DNA from: Microvirga roseola
GTDB lineage: Bacteria; Pseudomonadota; Alphaproteobacteria; Rhizobiales; Beijerinckiaceae
Direction: 5' to 3'
Length of the DNA stretch: 54,527 nt
Assembly (NCBI RefSeq): GCF_020866965.1
Contig: NZ_JAJATX010000017.1
Coordinates: 1-54,527 of the forward strand
This document shows positions 1 to 8,585 of this stretch, piece by piece (the stretch's first letter is position 1; the number at the start of each line of letters is the position of its first letter). A program made the translations under genes and the position numbers. A model generated the notes under the pieces. That model did not search any database. It saw only the letters and a list, made by a program, of their open reading frames with translations, and had not been told where the DNA came from.

Positions 1-92
1 CCCTGAATTAACATCACACCCGGATCACCCTCATGGGGCAGGCCACACCGCTGTCGAAACCGCTTCTATCGAACAATAATTCTCACACGGGA

Positions 93-1085
93 TTAATCTG
101 GCCTAAAAGCCCGGAGTTGCTTTCTCAGGACCTCAAGTTTCTCGGAGCCCCTTTCAACCAGTTCCTGCATAGTATCCTTTACCTTGCTGGAAGGTTGCCA
201 GACAAATGTAGGATCTGGATGCTGCCATTTGGGTCCGTAAGTGAGCTGAAGTATTTCTTCACTTTGAACGGGAATTTTTAGCTTCTGCCCTTCGAGCATA
301 GTAGATATGAACTCAAGTCCATAGGTAAGTCCCCCACAAACTCCAAAATAGGTATTAAACGTATAGTTGTCTCCGCCCCAAGTTAAAAATATGTCGACAG
401 GTGTGGAGAGGAGATCATTTGAATAAATAGTAAACTGCCCAACGTTTACGATTTATACGTTAAGTCCATCGGCGCATGCGTCATACATTAACTTGAAGAA
501 TTTGTCGACTACTATATCAAGATCCTTGTCATAAATTGCAATCGACAGATCTACGTCATCGTCGTGGTCGATGAACTTGCCTTCCCGAATGCAACCGAGC
601 AGCGTCCCGTAATGAGGAAAAGCGACAACGCTATGCCTCTCATAGAAATAATTGGCAATACCCCCCATATGTTGTGCATATCGCTTTCGTTTCTCGGGCT
701 CTGCTATAAATGGGGCCTTCAGCGCCCCCCATTTGTCGATGAAGCAACCTGCCTCTAACGCCGCGCGAAGAGCCGCGCCGCCGTCTGTTGCGACCCCAAT
801 CGTCTCAACTCTAGCGGCCGGTGAACATGGGATTGTCTCGCCATCCGTAGAACGCGCTTCAAGTATTGTGCCCTGCGGCAACATCCCCACAACTGAACTG
901 TGCAACCCGAACCAGAAGCCTTTTACCTTCGGATCGTCTGAGATGTCGTGTAGTGAATGCTGAGCAGGGATACGCCTCAGAAACAGATCGGCGGAAAATA
1001 TATCAACGAAGCAGTCATCAGGGGAGTCATAACTGAGTACCCCTGAGATGACTCCTTGTGAATTGTTCTCGACATAGGAGCTCAT
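93..1085 (-). pseudogene. LicD-like nucleotidyl/phosphotransferase gene, broken by an in-frame TAA
   Basis: Reading leftward from ATG 1085, the frame encodes about 210 residues, then hits TAA at 453-455. The same frame is then open for 120 more codons to TAA at 93-95. The first part carries YGTLLGCIREG followed by HDDDVDLSI, the Asp-rich signature of LicD/fukutin-type transferases that add phosphocholine or sugar phosphates to surface glycans. The part after the stop continues with VDIFLTWGG and LTYGPKW, which resembles the usual LicD C-terminus (a YG..W motif). Removing the one stop gives a protein of about 330 residues. It lies 8 bases downstream of a methyltransferase gene that is also broken, so the two look like a dying surface-glycan operon. 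The family call rests on the motifs; the exact substrate is unknown. Confidence 0.7.
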
Positions 1086-1093
1086 GTGAGAAA

Positions 1094-1746
1094 CTAGTCC
1101 CTCCGGGAAAAAATCATCCTCGCAACATAGGCATCATCAGCGCGAAATTTGGCGTAGCCAAAGCCCTCGACGAAGTAGTCGACACCAAATCCGTGGAGCT
1201 GCGCACGGGCCGCAAGCTCCAACGGATTAATATATCGACGATAATGATCTGGCGTTGCTTTCAAAAGCTGCTCATCGCGTGTCGTTCTGAACTCGACCGC
1301 GATAATTCCGGTATCAGGCAACAATCCGTTGCACAGATTGAAAAAATTATGCTCATCCAGCGCATTTATTGCATGCAGGAAAAATCTAGAATAGATAACA
1401 CGATTAATCTGAACGCCATCTAGTTCTTTCATTATCTTATCCAGAAGAGCTTGGTTATCGATACTTGAAGCTATAAACGAGCAATTCTCGTCATTCTGTT
1501 GAAGACGAGCCCTGCAACTTTCAATCGCAACATGGCTCTCATCGATCCCAATTGCGCGATGGCCACAACTGGCAAAGAAAAAGTATCGCGCCCGGATCCG
1601 CAACCAATATCAACAATGGCGCTCCGATCCTGAAGCTCACCCGCTACGAACGCCGCAAATTGGGACGGAATCAGCGTTCTATTCTGGGCGTTATAATAAG
1701 AGTTCCAATAATGTGAATTATTGGCAGAGGCAGCACGGATATTCAA
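1094..1746 (-). pseudogene. Class I SAM-dependent methyltransferase gene with a one-base frameshift
   Basis: The N-terminal frame (TTG start at 1746) ends its useful part at IVDIGCGSGRDT, the SAM-binding motif I of class I methyltransferases. The continuation, FFFASCGHRAIGIDESHVAI with motif II-like acidic Asp, is in another frame and runs to TAG at 1094. The join is at a run of five T on the coding strand (A at 1578-1582); one more T would restore a single protein of about 217 residues. The span is 653 bases, two more than a multiple of three, as expected for one lost base. It is followed by the LicD-like gene, so it may once have modified a surface sugar or its carrier. No methyl acceptor can be named. 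A real mutation and a homopolymer sequencing error are both possible. Confidence 0.65.
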
Positions 1747-2249
1747 TGAACCACTATCCCAGATGTTGGCCTACCCGAACGGAAGGCGAGACATTTAATT
1801 TGCCGGCAGACGAACTTAAGGTCCGAAGTACAAGCGATTTGCGATCCCAAGTTCGGATGGCTTTCGCAATCCTCAGCAGAAAGCTGGTGGGTGGGGCACC
1901 TGCATTGGCACATCCCATTACAAAACGCCCATGGCCTGGTCAGGCATGTAGACATTGGAATGGCTGCCGCCTCAGAACGGAGACTGCGGCTCCCAAGGAA
2001 AAGATGGCGGCCTAGCAGGTAGATTCCCGCCACCTTCCCGGCTAACAGCATCTGAGGTGTCAAATGGGTGAGTAGCCGTAGCAGCGTGAAGTTGGTGGCT
2101 TTAGCTAAGAGATTTCGATTTGGGAAATCCACCAATTCACAGCCTTACCTGCGACGAAGGAACCTCTCGACAGGCCTGCCTATCCGAATAGATGTTCTCT
2201 CTATGTCCTATATAGGCGTGGCACGGGGATCGGCAGAACCAAGCTGACA
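1747..2249. other. Stretch without a recognisable gene
   Basis: Open frames exist on both strands (for example 1743-2135 on the minus strand), but their translations have no family features and their composition is unlike coding sequence here. I see no insertion-sequence ends and no RNA gene. It may be decayed accessory DNA upstream of the broken methyltransferase gene. Confidence 0.4.
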
Positions 2250-2408
2250 GTGGAGCAGGTGCTGGAGGCGCGGCTGCGCTATGCCTCTGGCGAGCGGGAA
2301 TACAGCAAACTGGCCCGTGAGTTTGGGGTCAGCCGTGAGGCCATCCGCAGTGCAGCCGAGGGGCTGACCTTCAAGCACCTGCCCATGCCGCCCAAGAGGC
2401 GCCGATGA
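2250..2408 (+). CDS. Small helix-turn-helix protein, phage/HNH-associated type
   Basis: The frame reads KLTVEQVLEARLRYASGE, then LAREFGVSREAIRSA and a terminal LTFKHL. This is the short HTH module often found alone or attached to HNH endonucleases in phages and genomic islands: KLT.EQV...R..YA.GE, a HTH, then W/FKHL. The frame is open from about 2109, but GTG 2250 is the only canonical start. That start cuts off the usual K-L-T beginning, so the 5' end may be damaged or a CTG at 2244 may be used. The stop overlaps the next start as ATGA (2405-2408), which suggests coupled translation. The product is probably a DNA-binding accessory protein. Confidence 0.5.
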   Translation: MEQVLEARLRYASGEREYSKLAREFGVSREAIRSAAEGLTFKHLPMPPKRRR

Positions 2409-2701
2409 GCCATCCTCGCAATCCGCGCCGTGCCTATGATGCGGACGGCAGCGAGACCCCACCGGTCACGGTCGGGCAGGGCCTTGCCGATGGGTACAGG
2501 ACCCTGATGGTCTACTGCGAAGCTCACAACTGCGGACACGGCGCCGAGGTGCCGCTGAAGGACCGGCCTCCTCATCTGCCGGTGCCTGACGTGACCTCGA
2601 AGCTGCGATGCTCGCAGTGTGGGGGTCGACGCATCAGAATGATGGTCAATGTAACGGAACTGTACGCCAGGGCTCATGGCGCAGGTAGCACTGGCGGGTA
2701 A
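2405..2701 (+). CDS. Small zinc-ribbon protein of unknown function
   Basis: The 98-residue product has an N-terminal Cys/His stretch (VYCEAHNCGHGAE) and a later C-S-Q-C-G-G-R knuckle, so two zinc-ligand pairs about 38 residues apart. Small island and phage proteins of alphaproteobacteria often have this layout (an acidic linker, then LRCS.CG.R). The start is set by the ATGA overlap with the HTH gene upstream, and a hairpin terminator follows at 2814. The pair therefore forms a compact two-gene operon. A nucleic-acid-binding role is plausible from the fold type but not shown. Confidence 0.6.
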   Translation: MSHPRNPRRAYDADGSETPPVTVGQGLADGYRTLMVYCEAHNCGHGAEVPLKDRPPHLPVPDVTSKLRCSQCGGRRIRMMVNVTELYARAHGAGSTGG

Positions 2702-2813
2702 GTCTCCCTGTGGTAGGCGCTGTTAAGGATGCGCTTACCTTTCAGGTGCAGCCTCATCCTGTGCCTTGTTGGCACGGTCGTTCTCCCTGGATGGTTGCAC
2801 TAGCGACCCACCT

Positions 2814-2844
2814 AGAGCGCCAGCCGAATGGGCGCTCTTTCTTT
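2814..2844 (+). terminator. Rho-independent terminator
   Basis: An 8-bp perfect stem, AGAGCGCC (2814-2821) with GGCGCTCT (2831-2838), has a 9-base loop and is followed by TTTCTTT. It lies about 110 bases after the zinc-ribbon gene and can also face the convergent lipoprotein gene. Confidence 0.7.
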
Positions 2845-2873
2845 GCGGGATCAACTGCCCTTAGCCTTGCTGC

Positions 2874-3158
2874 TCAATAGCAGTTCGTGACCGTCTGGAA
2901 GCCCATTCGGGTTGAGGTGCAATTGGCCCGAAGGGTGGTCATCTGAGGACCAGCCATCATCTGAGAACCATATGCGAGGAGAGCATCAGAGGACGCGGCG
3001 TCTGCCTGTTCCTTCTGGGTTCTCTGCTGCTGCTTGAACATCCGGCATTGAACGTAAATGTCTGTTCCAGGCCGTGTGCCCATCCGGCGGCAATTTCCGT
3101 CGTCACTAACCTCCTGCCTTACGGCCTGCTGTTGAGGCGATACGCAGCCGGCGAGCAT
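2874..3158 (-). CDS. Small lipoprotein; real start may be ATA at 3197
   Basis: The product begins M-L-A-G-C-V-S, a lipobox right at the first available ATG. Thirteen codons upstream in the same frame, the DNA encodes TLKALTACTLALMLAGC, a textbook lipoprotein signal peptide. That extension starts at ATA (3195-3197), with GGGGGA at an ideal distance before it. Either the start is a non-standard ATA, or an ATG-to-ATA change has removed it and only a short leaderless form is made. The mature part is 80-90 residues, Gln-rich, with several Cys, and no domain I recognise. It is convergent with the zinc-ribbon gene. Confidence 0.5.
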   Translation of the reverse strand: MLAGCVSPQQQAVRQEVSDDGNCRRMGTRPGTDIYVQCRMFKQQQRTQKEQADAASSDALLAYGSQMMAGPQMTTLRANCTSTRMGFQTVTNCY

Positions 3159-3197
3159 GAGCGCGAGTGTGCATGCGGTTAGTGCCTTTAGCGTTAT

Positions 3198-3627
3198 TGT
3201 CCCCCATCAAGACCTTTAGCCTAATTCCCAAGAAGCCGGTGCCGAGGTGAGGGCGCCTTTCGTCCACTGCTTTTGTTGGCTGGCATGAATAAGGCGTGTC
3301 CAGAAAGCACTACCCAAAACGAGCGGCGAACGAAGCGCATCTATGGGTTAGGAGGGCAGAGCAGTCCTATAGCCAAGCCAGCGACAAGGGTGGGGAATGA
3401 GGCGGGGAAGAGATTTATCACCCAACAGTTCCACCAAAGATTTCAATCACTTATCGCCAGATAATGGCGGAGACGGAGGGACTATAACCCACTATTCCGG
3501 CAAACTATTGATATACAAAGATTTTTTTGAAACCCAACACGGACCCAGTGTCCACAATTGTGTCGGGTATCGAGGGGAGTATGTCAACATTTTAAGGAGG
3601 CCGACACCGGATATTCCAAACCGGAAA
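3198..3627. other. Stretch without a clear gene, holding the left attachment repeat
   Basis: No frame here looks coding. The notable content is the 17-base copy of the tRNA-Ser 3' end at 3465-3481. The bases from 3482 to 3627 belong to the integrated element, between its end and the relaxase stop codon. Confidence 0.5.
3465..3481. repeat. Left attachment site, direct repeat of the tRNA-Ser 3' end
   Basis: TGGCGGAGACGGAGGGA is identical to 25689-25705, the 3' end of the tRNA-Ser gene read on the plus strand. The match continues imperfectly, with AACCC again in register a few bases on (3486-3490 and 25710-25714). The repeats are direct, 22.2 kb apart, and the right copy lies next to an integrase gene. 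That is the expected layout of attL/attR. Confidence 0.8.
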
Positions 3628-5058
3628 TTATTTCTGGTTTGGACTCCCTCGTTCCCGCGCACGGGCAGACCGGGGACGGTATGCCGGCGACGACTCCGCC
3701 AAGTCATTTCCAGTAGGCTCTGGCTGATTGGCTTCAGGTTGTTCTCGCCGATTGTCCCGCAGGCGTCGGTATACGTCCAAACTTGAGACCGGTGGTGTCC
3801 ATGGAGCGCCCTGTCCCAGAGGCCTCTCGGACAAGGTTGCTTCCTTTTCCGCAACCAGCCTATCCAGCCGGGCTTGGGCCTGTGGTGACAAGCGGTGGTT
3901 CGTCACGGTGATCCCGCAAAGCTGGCATGCGATCGTCACCTCATCCCGATAGGCGCGATCGCCCCAGACCTTAACCTCCCGCCAACCATGGCGTTCTGCC
4001 GCTGCTGCCGTCTCCATCGCGGCGGCTGCGGTAATGCGTCCTCGGAAATGAATGGCGTCGCCGGTGTCGATCAGTGAGCTGCCATCCCGGAGGTCCAACC
4101 AGAGACAGTCACGGCGGTCGTCATAACGAGCCCGCACGATCTCTGCGACCGCCGCTGCGTCAATCCATGCCCCATCATGCCAAGCTCGGAGGACCGCTGC
4201 GCGACGGTCTCGGCGGGCCGCAGCCTTCTCTGCCGCCCGGGCCGGACTAACGCATGAGCCTCGGCGGCTCCGCCGGGCACGCTCGATCACTATAATTTCG
4301 GTGTTGGTGGCGTCCAGCTCCGCCTTGGCAGCCTCCCACTCCTTACGCAAGCGGCGATGGTGCTGGAGGGCAGCCAAGGCTTCGGTCGGAGTTCCGGTGC
4401 GCTTCGCGGCCTCCCAGTTCCATCGGGGCAACTCCGGCTCCGGGGAAGGCCGGTCTCGTTCGGCATTTGCGCGGGCGTCCGCAGCATAGTCGATGCCGTG
4501 GTCCCGGCAGAAGGCCGTGAGGCGCTCAGCCACCATTTCCCGGACGGTGCGTCCATCCCGTTCCCGGAGCCAGTCATTCCAAGTACGCTCCTTCCGTTTC
4601 GCGAAGCCGTCGCCGTCGATCCTTCGGAGTGTCGCAAGCCCATGGACATTAACGTTGCGTCCACCGTCGCTGGCCAGGCTGTCATGCACGTCGATCTGGA
4701 GGATCATCCCTCTCTCACGGAAGGGTTCGTAAACATGCCGAATGCAAGACTCCCATAGGGAACGGGGGACTTGGCGCGGCATCGAAAGATCAATGATCCG
4801 CGCCTCCTGGGCGTCGACCCGCTTTTCCATTGTGGCAGCCCGCCTCCAGACGTCGCCAGGATCGCGCATCCATTCCGGTGCACCGTCTGGGCACAGCATG
4901 ACAGTCATGGCGTGCTCCGCTCGCTTCCGGGAGAAGTCGAACCGGTGGCCCTCATGGTCGACGAGGCGACCGCAGGATTGGTAGGCGGACCGTTTCACAG
5001 CGGAGTGGCCCTCCGATCGGCTGACAACACCAAGCTGAACACGAAAGAACCCCGTCAT
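3628..5058 (-). CDS. MobA/MobL-type relaxase with C-terminal LPD7-like domain
   Basis: A relaxase nicks oriT and stays bound to the transferred strand. Residues 1-40 contain the MobA/MobL opening with SAYQSCGRL, whose Tyr matches the catalytic position of AAYR.G.RL proteins. Around residues 120-150 comes D-V-H-D, then R-N-V-N-V-H-G-L-A-T-L-R, aligned with the N-P-H-A-H-LL-TTR metal-binding motif. The first His of the usual H-x-H is Asn here. The C-terminal third, with AIHFRGRITAAAAMETA and W.EVKVWGD.AYRDE, resembles LPD7, a domain common in conjugative relaxases. ATG 5058 is preferred because GGGGAC precedes it. The gene is divergent from a MobC-like gene, so oriT probably lies between them. 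The His loss may weaken activity. Confidence 0.75.
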   Translation of the reverse strand: MTGFFRVQLGVVSRSEGHSAVKRSAYQSCGRLVDHEGHRFDFSRKRAEHAMTVMLCPDGAPEWMRDPGDVWRRAATMEKRVDAQEARIIDLSMPRQVPRSLWESCIRHVYEPFRERGMILQIDVHDSLASDGGRNVNVHGLATLRRIDGDGFAKRKERTWNDWLRERDGRTVREMVAERLTAFCRDHGIDYAADARANAERDRPSPEPELPRWNWEAAKRTGTPTEALAALQHHRRLRKEWEAAKAELDATNTEIIVIERARRSRRGSCVSPARAAEKAAARRDRRAAVLRAWHDGAWIDAAAVAEIVRARYDDRRDCLWLDLRDGSSLIDTGDAIHFRGRITAAAAMETAAAAERHGWREVKVWGDRAYRDEVTIACQLCGITVTNHRLSPQAQARLDRLVAEKEATLSERPLGQGAPWTPPVSSLDVYRRLRDNRREQPEANQPEPTGNDLAESSPAYRPRSARARERGSPNQK

Positions 5059-5247
5059 GATCGTCCCCGCCGGCGGGAACGGGGACCGCCGTGAAATTCT
5101 TTTCGAGCCACGTTGCGGCAGCAATGTATAGGCGAGCCTGCCTACTCGGTTTCCTCTCCCCGTGCTGGCAAGCTTGAGCCCACTCTCGTGCTAGTCAAAG
5201 CGCCGGTTACTCTATTCCTGTCGACCACGATGAAGGGGGACAGGAGG

Positions 5248-5544
5248 ATGGACGATCTCGAACGAAGGCTGGAGCTGGCACGTGTGAGAGAAAGGAATGC
5301 CCGAGCGCGTGTTGCACGCCTGCGCCGGTCTCTCGATCGCTCCAATCGCCGGACTGCGAACCAAGTGAAATTCACGCTCGGCGCCGCGATGCTCGCTCTT
5401 GCAGAATCCGGTCGCGGTGACGCGATGGTCGATGCCTTCCGACGCTGGCTCGATGTGTACCTGTCCCGTGATCAGGATCGAGCGATCCTTGTCGGTACGC
5501 TCTTCGAACCGAACCATCGGAGGTCGGTCAATGACGCGGCGTAA
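5248..5544 (+). CDS. MobC-like mobilization accessory protein
   Basis: The product has 98 residues. Its N-terminal half is a basic, Arg-rich coiled coil (ERRLELARVRERNARARV). The C-terminal half, with KFTLGAAMLALAE and LSRDQDRAIL, resembles small relaxosome proteins encoded opposite MobA/MobL relaxases. Such proteins bind oriT and help the relaxase open the DNA. ATG 5248 is chosen because GGGGGA lies seven bases before it; ATG 5230 is in frame but lacks a good site. The gene overlaps the next one by 14 bases. Position and composition support the role more than any strong motif. Confidence 0.55.
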   Translation: MDDLERRLELARVRERNARARVARLRRSLDRSNRRTANQVKFTLGAAMLALAESGRGDAMVDAFRRWLDVYLSRDQDRAILVGTLFEPNHRRSVNDAA

Positions 5545-6277
5545 CTCAAAGCGGCAAAAGAATCGTCATGGGTCGCGGTCCTCTCGACGACAGGTTGGTG
5601 CGTGCATTCCGGTGATCATGCGTCGCGCTCGTAGGGCGAAGGAGCGGGCGCCACGGCTCCCGTGCTTGCCAGAGGTCATTTTCCTCACTGTCCTTGCAGG
5701 CTTGCTCGTCAGAACGGCCATTCTTGCCCTGAGCACGCGGCCGTCGCCATCTTGGACAGTGTTCGAAGGCGACAAGCGGTCTCCCCGACCCGTAGGATTC
5801 AATGGCTCTCGCGGAGCGGATGAGACAGCAGGGATTATTCACGGGCAAACTCCGCGAGACTATCTGCCGCCGTTGTCCATCGGTAACTTGGAGCTTGCCC
5901 GGACACTCGACTTCCTGATCCGGAATAGAGGCAGCCAGGGGCCAATGGCAGACCGACGGTGGAAAATCGTTCAACGCATTTCTCTACCCCTGGCAGTCTA
6001 CCTTCGGGAAATTGATGATTGCTCCCGCTGGGGCGAGCTTCGCAATGAGATCCGACGCACCCAGGTGTCCTGCGTGCGTACTCCAGATCCATCCGAGAGA
6101 GACCTCAATCGGGAGTATCTGGTGAAGGTGGCGACACTGGCCGATACCTGGGTTGAGCGAGGCCGGAGCCTACTCGCCGAGCTGGAGATGGCCGAGACTG
6201 ATCCAAGCTCGCCGAAACTGGTGCTGGATCCATCAGGGGACCAGGAACACTTCACGGCGCCTAGCTTCAAAACCTAG
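5531..6277 (+). CDS. Hypothetical single-pass membrane protein of the mob operon
   Basis: The product has about 248 residues. The first 50 are strongly basic, followed by one clear membrane segment (VIFLTVLAGLLVRTAILAL), so the protein is probably anchored with its C-terminal 180 residues on one face. I recognise no domain. The start at ATG 5531 lies inside the end of the MobC-like gene, as in a translationally coupled operon. A role in mobilization or in linking the relaxosome to a host transfer machine is possible from context only. Confidence 0.5.
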   Translation: MTRRNSKRQKNRHGSRSSRRQVGACIPVIMRRARRAKERAPRLPCLPEVIFLTVLAGLLVRTAILALSTRPSPSWTVFEGDKRSPRPVGFNGSRGADETAGIIHGQTPRDYLPPLSIGNLELARTLDFLIRNRGSQGPMADRRWKIVQRISLPLAVYLREIDDCSRWGELRNEIRRTQVSCVRTPDPSERDLNREYLVKVATLADTWVERGRSLLAELEMAETDPSSPKLVLDPSGDQEHFTAPSFKT

Positions 6278-6601
6278 CAGTGTGAATCTCACATGGATGC
6301 CCGCAGTTGTGGGAACAGCGGACATCCGATTGAGGACCGGTATGTGCCAATATGCGACATTCCCGGTCTGCGGGTGGAATTTCCAATAAGCCGTGTGTGG
6401 ACGACGCCTGTGCGTCACTCAAAATGGCGTCGGCTTCTGGTGGTGGTCGCTGGAGGACGCCGGAGATGGCGATCCGGTGAGCGCCCGAGAAGGCTTCAGC
6501 GACATCCGGGCGCGAGGCGCGGCCAAGCCTGTGACGAGGATGTCGCAAACGTAGCCGTAAAGTTCATTCGCCCAGTTGCATCACCCGTAGAGGAATCACC
6601 G
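6278..6601. other. Intergenic stretch before the transporter gene
   Basis: No gene is recognised. The transporter frame stays open through here to 6293, but the residues have no family character and a good ribosome site points to 6602. It probably holds the transporter promoter. Confidence 0.4.
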
Positions 6602-7834
6602 ATGACCGAGGCCCAGATCCCTGCCATAGCGCCCGCGTCGCGCCCCGACAGCCTTGTTCCCGTCGCCGGCTTGGGTGTGACGCAGATCGTCTCCTACGGC
6701 TCGCTCTACTACGCATTCGCCGTCCTCGAGCCGTCGATCTCCGCCGAGTTCGGCTGGTCGTCGGCGTGGTCCTTCGGCTGCTTCTCGGTGGCGCTGCTCG
6801 TCGGCGGCTTGGCCGGGCCGCTCGCGGGCCGCTTCATCGACCGTCGCGGTGCGCGTCTGGCGCTGGCCGTCGGCTCCGTCGCCTCTGCCGCCTCCCTCGC
6901 GGCCCTGTCCCAGTCGCAAGGCCTGTGCGGCTTCATGCTCGCCCTCGTCGCAGTCGAGATCGCCTCCACGCTGACGCAGTACGACGCGGCCTTCGCCGCC
7001 ATCGCGCAGACCCGCGACGCGCGGGAGGCGCGGTCGGCGATCACCCAGGTCACGATTTTCGGCGGTTTCGCCTCGACAGTGTTCTGGCCGTTGACCCATT
7101 GGCTTACCGCGAGCCTGACCTGGCGCGAGATCTACCTGATCTTCGGCGCTCTGCATCTCGCCCTGTGCCTGCCGATCCACCTCCTCTGGTTGGGGGGCGC
7201 CCGCCCCGTGCAAGTCCCCGGCGCGCCGGGCGGCCCGGCGGCGCACGAGGCAGGCACGCTCGCGCCGGAGCAGCGCCTGCGCGGGATGGTCCTCGTTGTC
7301 ATGACGTTCTGCCTCACGGGATTCGTGTTCTCGGCGCTGAACGTGCACTGGGTGGCAGCGTTGTCCGAGCTCGGCTTGTCCGCCGGGGTTGCAGTCGCGG
7401 CGGGAGCGCTGATGGGCCCAGCCCAGGTCGGGGTGCGCCTTCTCGACCTGATGTTCGGGCGACGGATGGATCCGCTCGTCACGGCGAGCGTGGCGATCGT
7501 GTTCCTCCTCGCCGCCACAGCCGTGGTGCTCGCGGCGGGTACGAGCTACGCAGGCGCCGCCGCCTTCGCGGTGCTGTTCGGCCTCTCGCAGGGACTCACC
7601 TCGATCGTGCGCGGCGTCGTGCCACTCGCCCTCTTCGGACGCTCCGGCTACGGGGCGAGGCTCGGCACGATCACCGCCATCCGGCTCGTGGTGACCTCGG
7701 GAGCGCCGTTCGCCTTCGCTCTCGTGATCGCGTCGCTTGGACCTGCCTTCGCCTTCACGAGCCTAGCGGGTCTGGCTCTCCTGGCCTTCGGAGCGCTCGC
7801 CGCGATCCCGCGTCCGACGCCGCAGACCACCTGA
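6602..7834 (+). CDS. Major facilitator superfamily transporter
   Basis: The product has 410 residues and twelve predicted membrane helices. The loop between helices 2 and 3 reads GPLAGRFIDRRGARL, the MFS signature G-x-x-x-D-R-x-G-R/A-R. The N-terminus starts near GVTQIVSYGSLYYAFAVLEP, typical of a clade of small-molecule exporters common in Rhizobiales. ATG 6602 follows GAGGA at seven bases. The gene stands alone between the mob operon and a kinase gene and is very GC-rich for the element. The substrate cannot be told from sequence. Confidence 0.8.
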   Translation: MTEAQIPAIAPASRPDSLVPVAGLGVTQIVSYGSLYYAFAVLEPSISAEFGWSSAWSFGCFSVALLVGGLAGPLAGRFIDRRGARLALAVGSVASAASLAALSQSQGLCGFMLALVAVEIASTLTQYDAAFAAIAQTRDAREARSAITQVTIFGGFASTVFWPLTHWLTASLTWREIYLIFGALHLALCLPIHLLWLGGARPVQVPGAPGGPAAHEAGTLAPEQRLRGMVLVVMTFCLTGFVFSALNVHWVAALSELGLSAGVAVAAGALMGPAQVGVRLLDLMFGRRMDPLVTASVAIVFLLAATAVVLAAGTSYAGAAAFAVLFGLSQGLTSIVRGVVPLALFGRSGYGARLGTITAIRLVVTSGAPFAFALVIASLGPAFAFTSLAGLALLAFGALAAIPRPTPQTT

Positions 7835-8033
7835 GGAGGACAAGACGTAGGACGGGACGGGCGCGGCTACCGCTTGCGCGCCTAGACAGCTTTTGCGGTA
7901 GGCCAAGCCTCCCCTTTCACAAAGTTGTCGTCGTCCGCATATTCATTCACCCCAATAGGCTAGGGCTGCCGTATCATCGATTTCCGAGAAGACGCTTTAT
8001 GGAACAGAATGAGCGGAGAGATGGAGGGAGCGC

Positions 8034-8561
8034 GTGCTGATTATCCTTGGCGGGTTGCCTGGAGTGGGTAAAACAACTCTTGCTCGCGCCCTCAGTCAGC
8101 ACCTCCATGCGACCCATATCCGCGTTGATACGATCGAACAGGCGATCAAAGCCTCTGGCATGCTGAAGGCAGACGTTGGTCCCGCAGGCTACATGGTGGC
8201 CTATGCTGTGGCAGAGGACAACCTGCGTGGCGGGAAAATGGTTGTCGCTGATTCAGTCAATCCTTTGAAGGTGACCCGGGATGCATGGCGCTCGGTGGCC
8301 GAGCGCACCTCCTCTGTCGTTGTGGAGGTTGAGATTGTTCGGTCAGACCGCGACGACCATCAGCGTATCGTCACGACCCGCACCAGCGACATCGAAGGGC
8401 TGATCCCGCCAACATGGGATGATGTTGTTACGCGTGAATATGAGGCGTGGGACCGATCGCCCCATGTAATCGATACTTCGTTCAAGACGGTTGACGAGAG
8501 TCTGAGCGAACTTTTGGAAGCCCTGAAACCTGAGACCATCAGAAATCGATCAGCAATCTGA
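8034..8561 (+). CDS. Small P-loop kinase / AAA-type ATP-binding protein
   Basis: The product has 175 residues and begins with a Walker A loop, GGLPGVGKTT, at residues 6-15. A possible second motif is VVADSVNP near residue 80, and R-T-S-D lies near 125. The size and order fit the adenylylsulfate/gluconate-kinase-like group of P-loop kinases, many of which phosphorylate small metabolites, antibiotics or RNA ends. The start is GTG 8034, with GGAGGGAG four bases before it. The gene is monocistronic and followed by a strong hairpin at 8586. The substrate is unknown. Confidence 0.7.
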   Translation: MLIILGGLPGVGKTTLARALSQHLHATHIRVDTIEQAIKASGMLKADVGPAGYMVAYAVAEDNLRGGKMVVADSVNPLKVTRDAWRSVAERTSSVVVEVEIVRSDRDDHQRIVTTRTSDIEGLIPPTWDDVVTREYEAWDRSPHVIDTSFKTVDESLSELLEALKPETIRNRSAI

Positions 8562-8585
8562 TTTCGCGGAACGGGCCTTATCGCT

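Noticed and set aside
1743..2135. Possible 130-codon gene on the minus strand
   Set aside because: No family character or ribosome site; Cys- and Leu-rich translation looks random.
6766..8040. Plus-strand 424-codon frame over the MFS gene
   Set aside because: Second frame of the transporter; Arg/Pro-rich translation with no helices, while the other frame gives a clear MFS protein.
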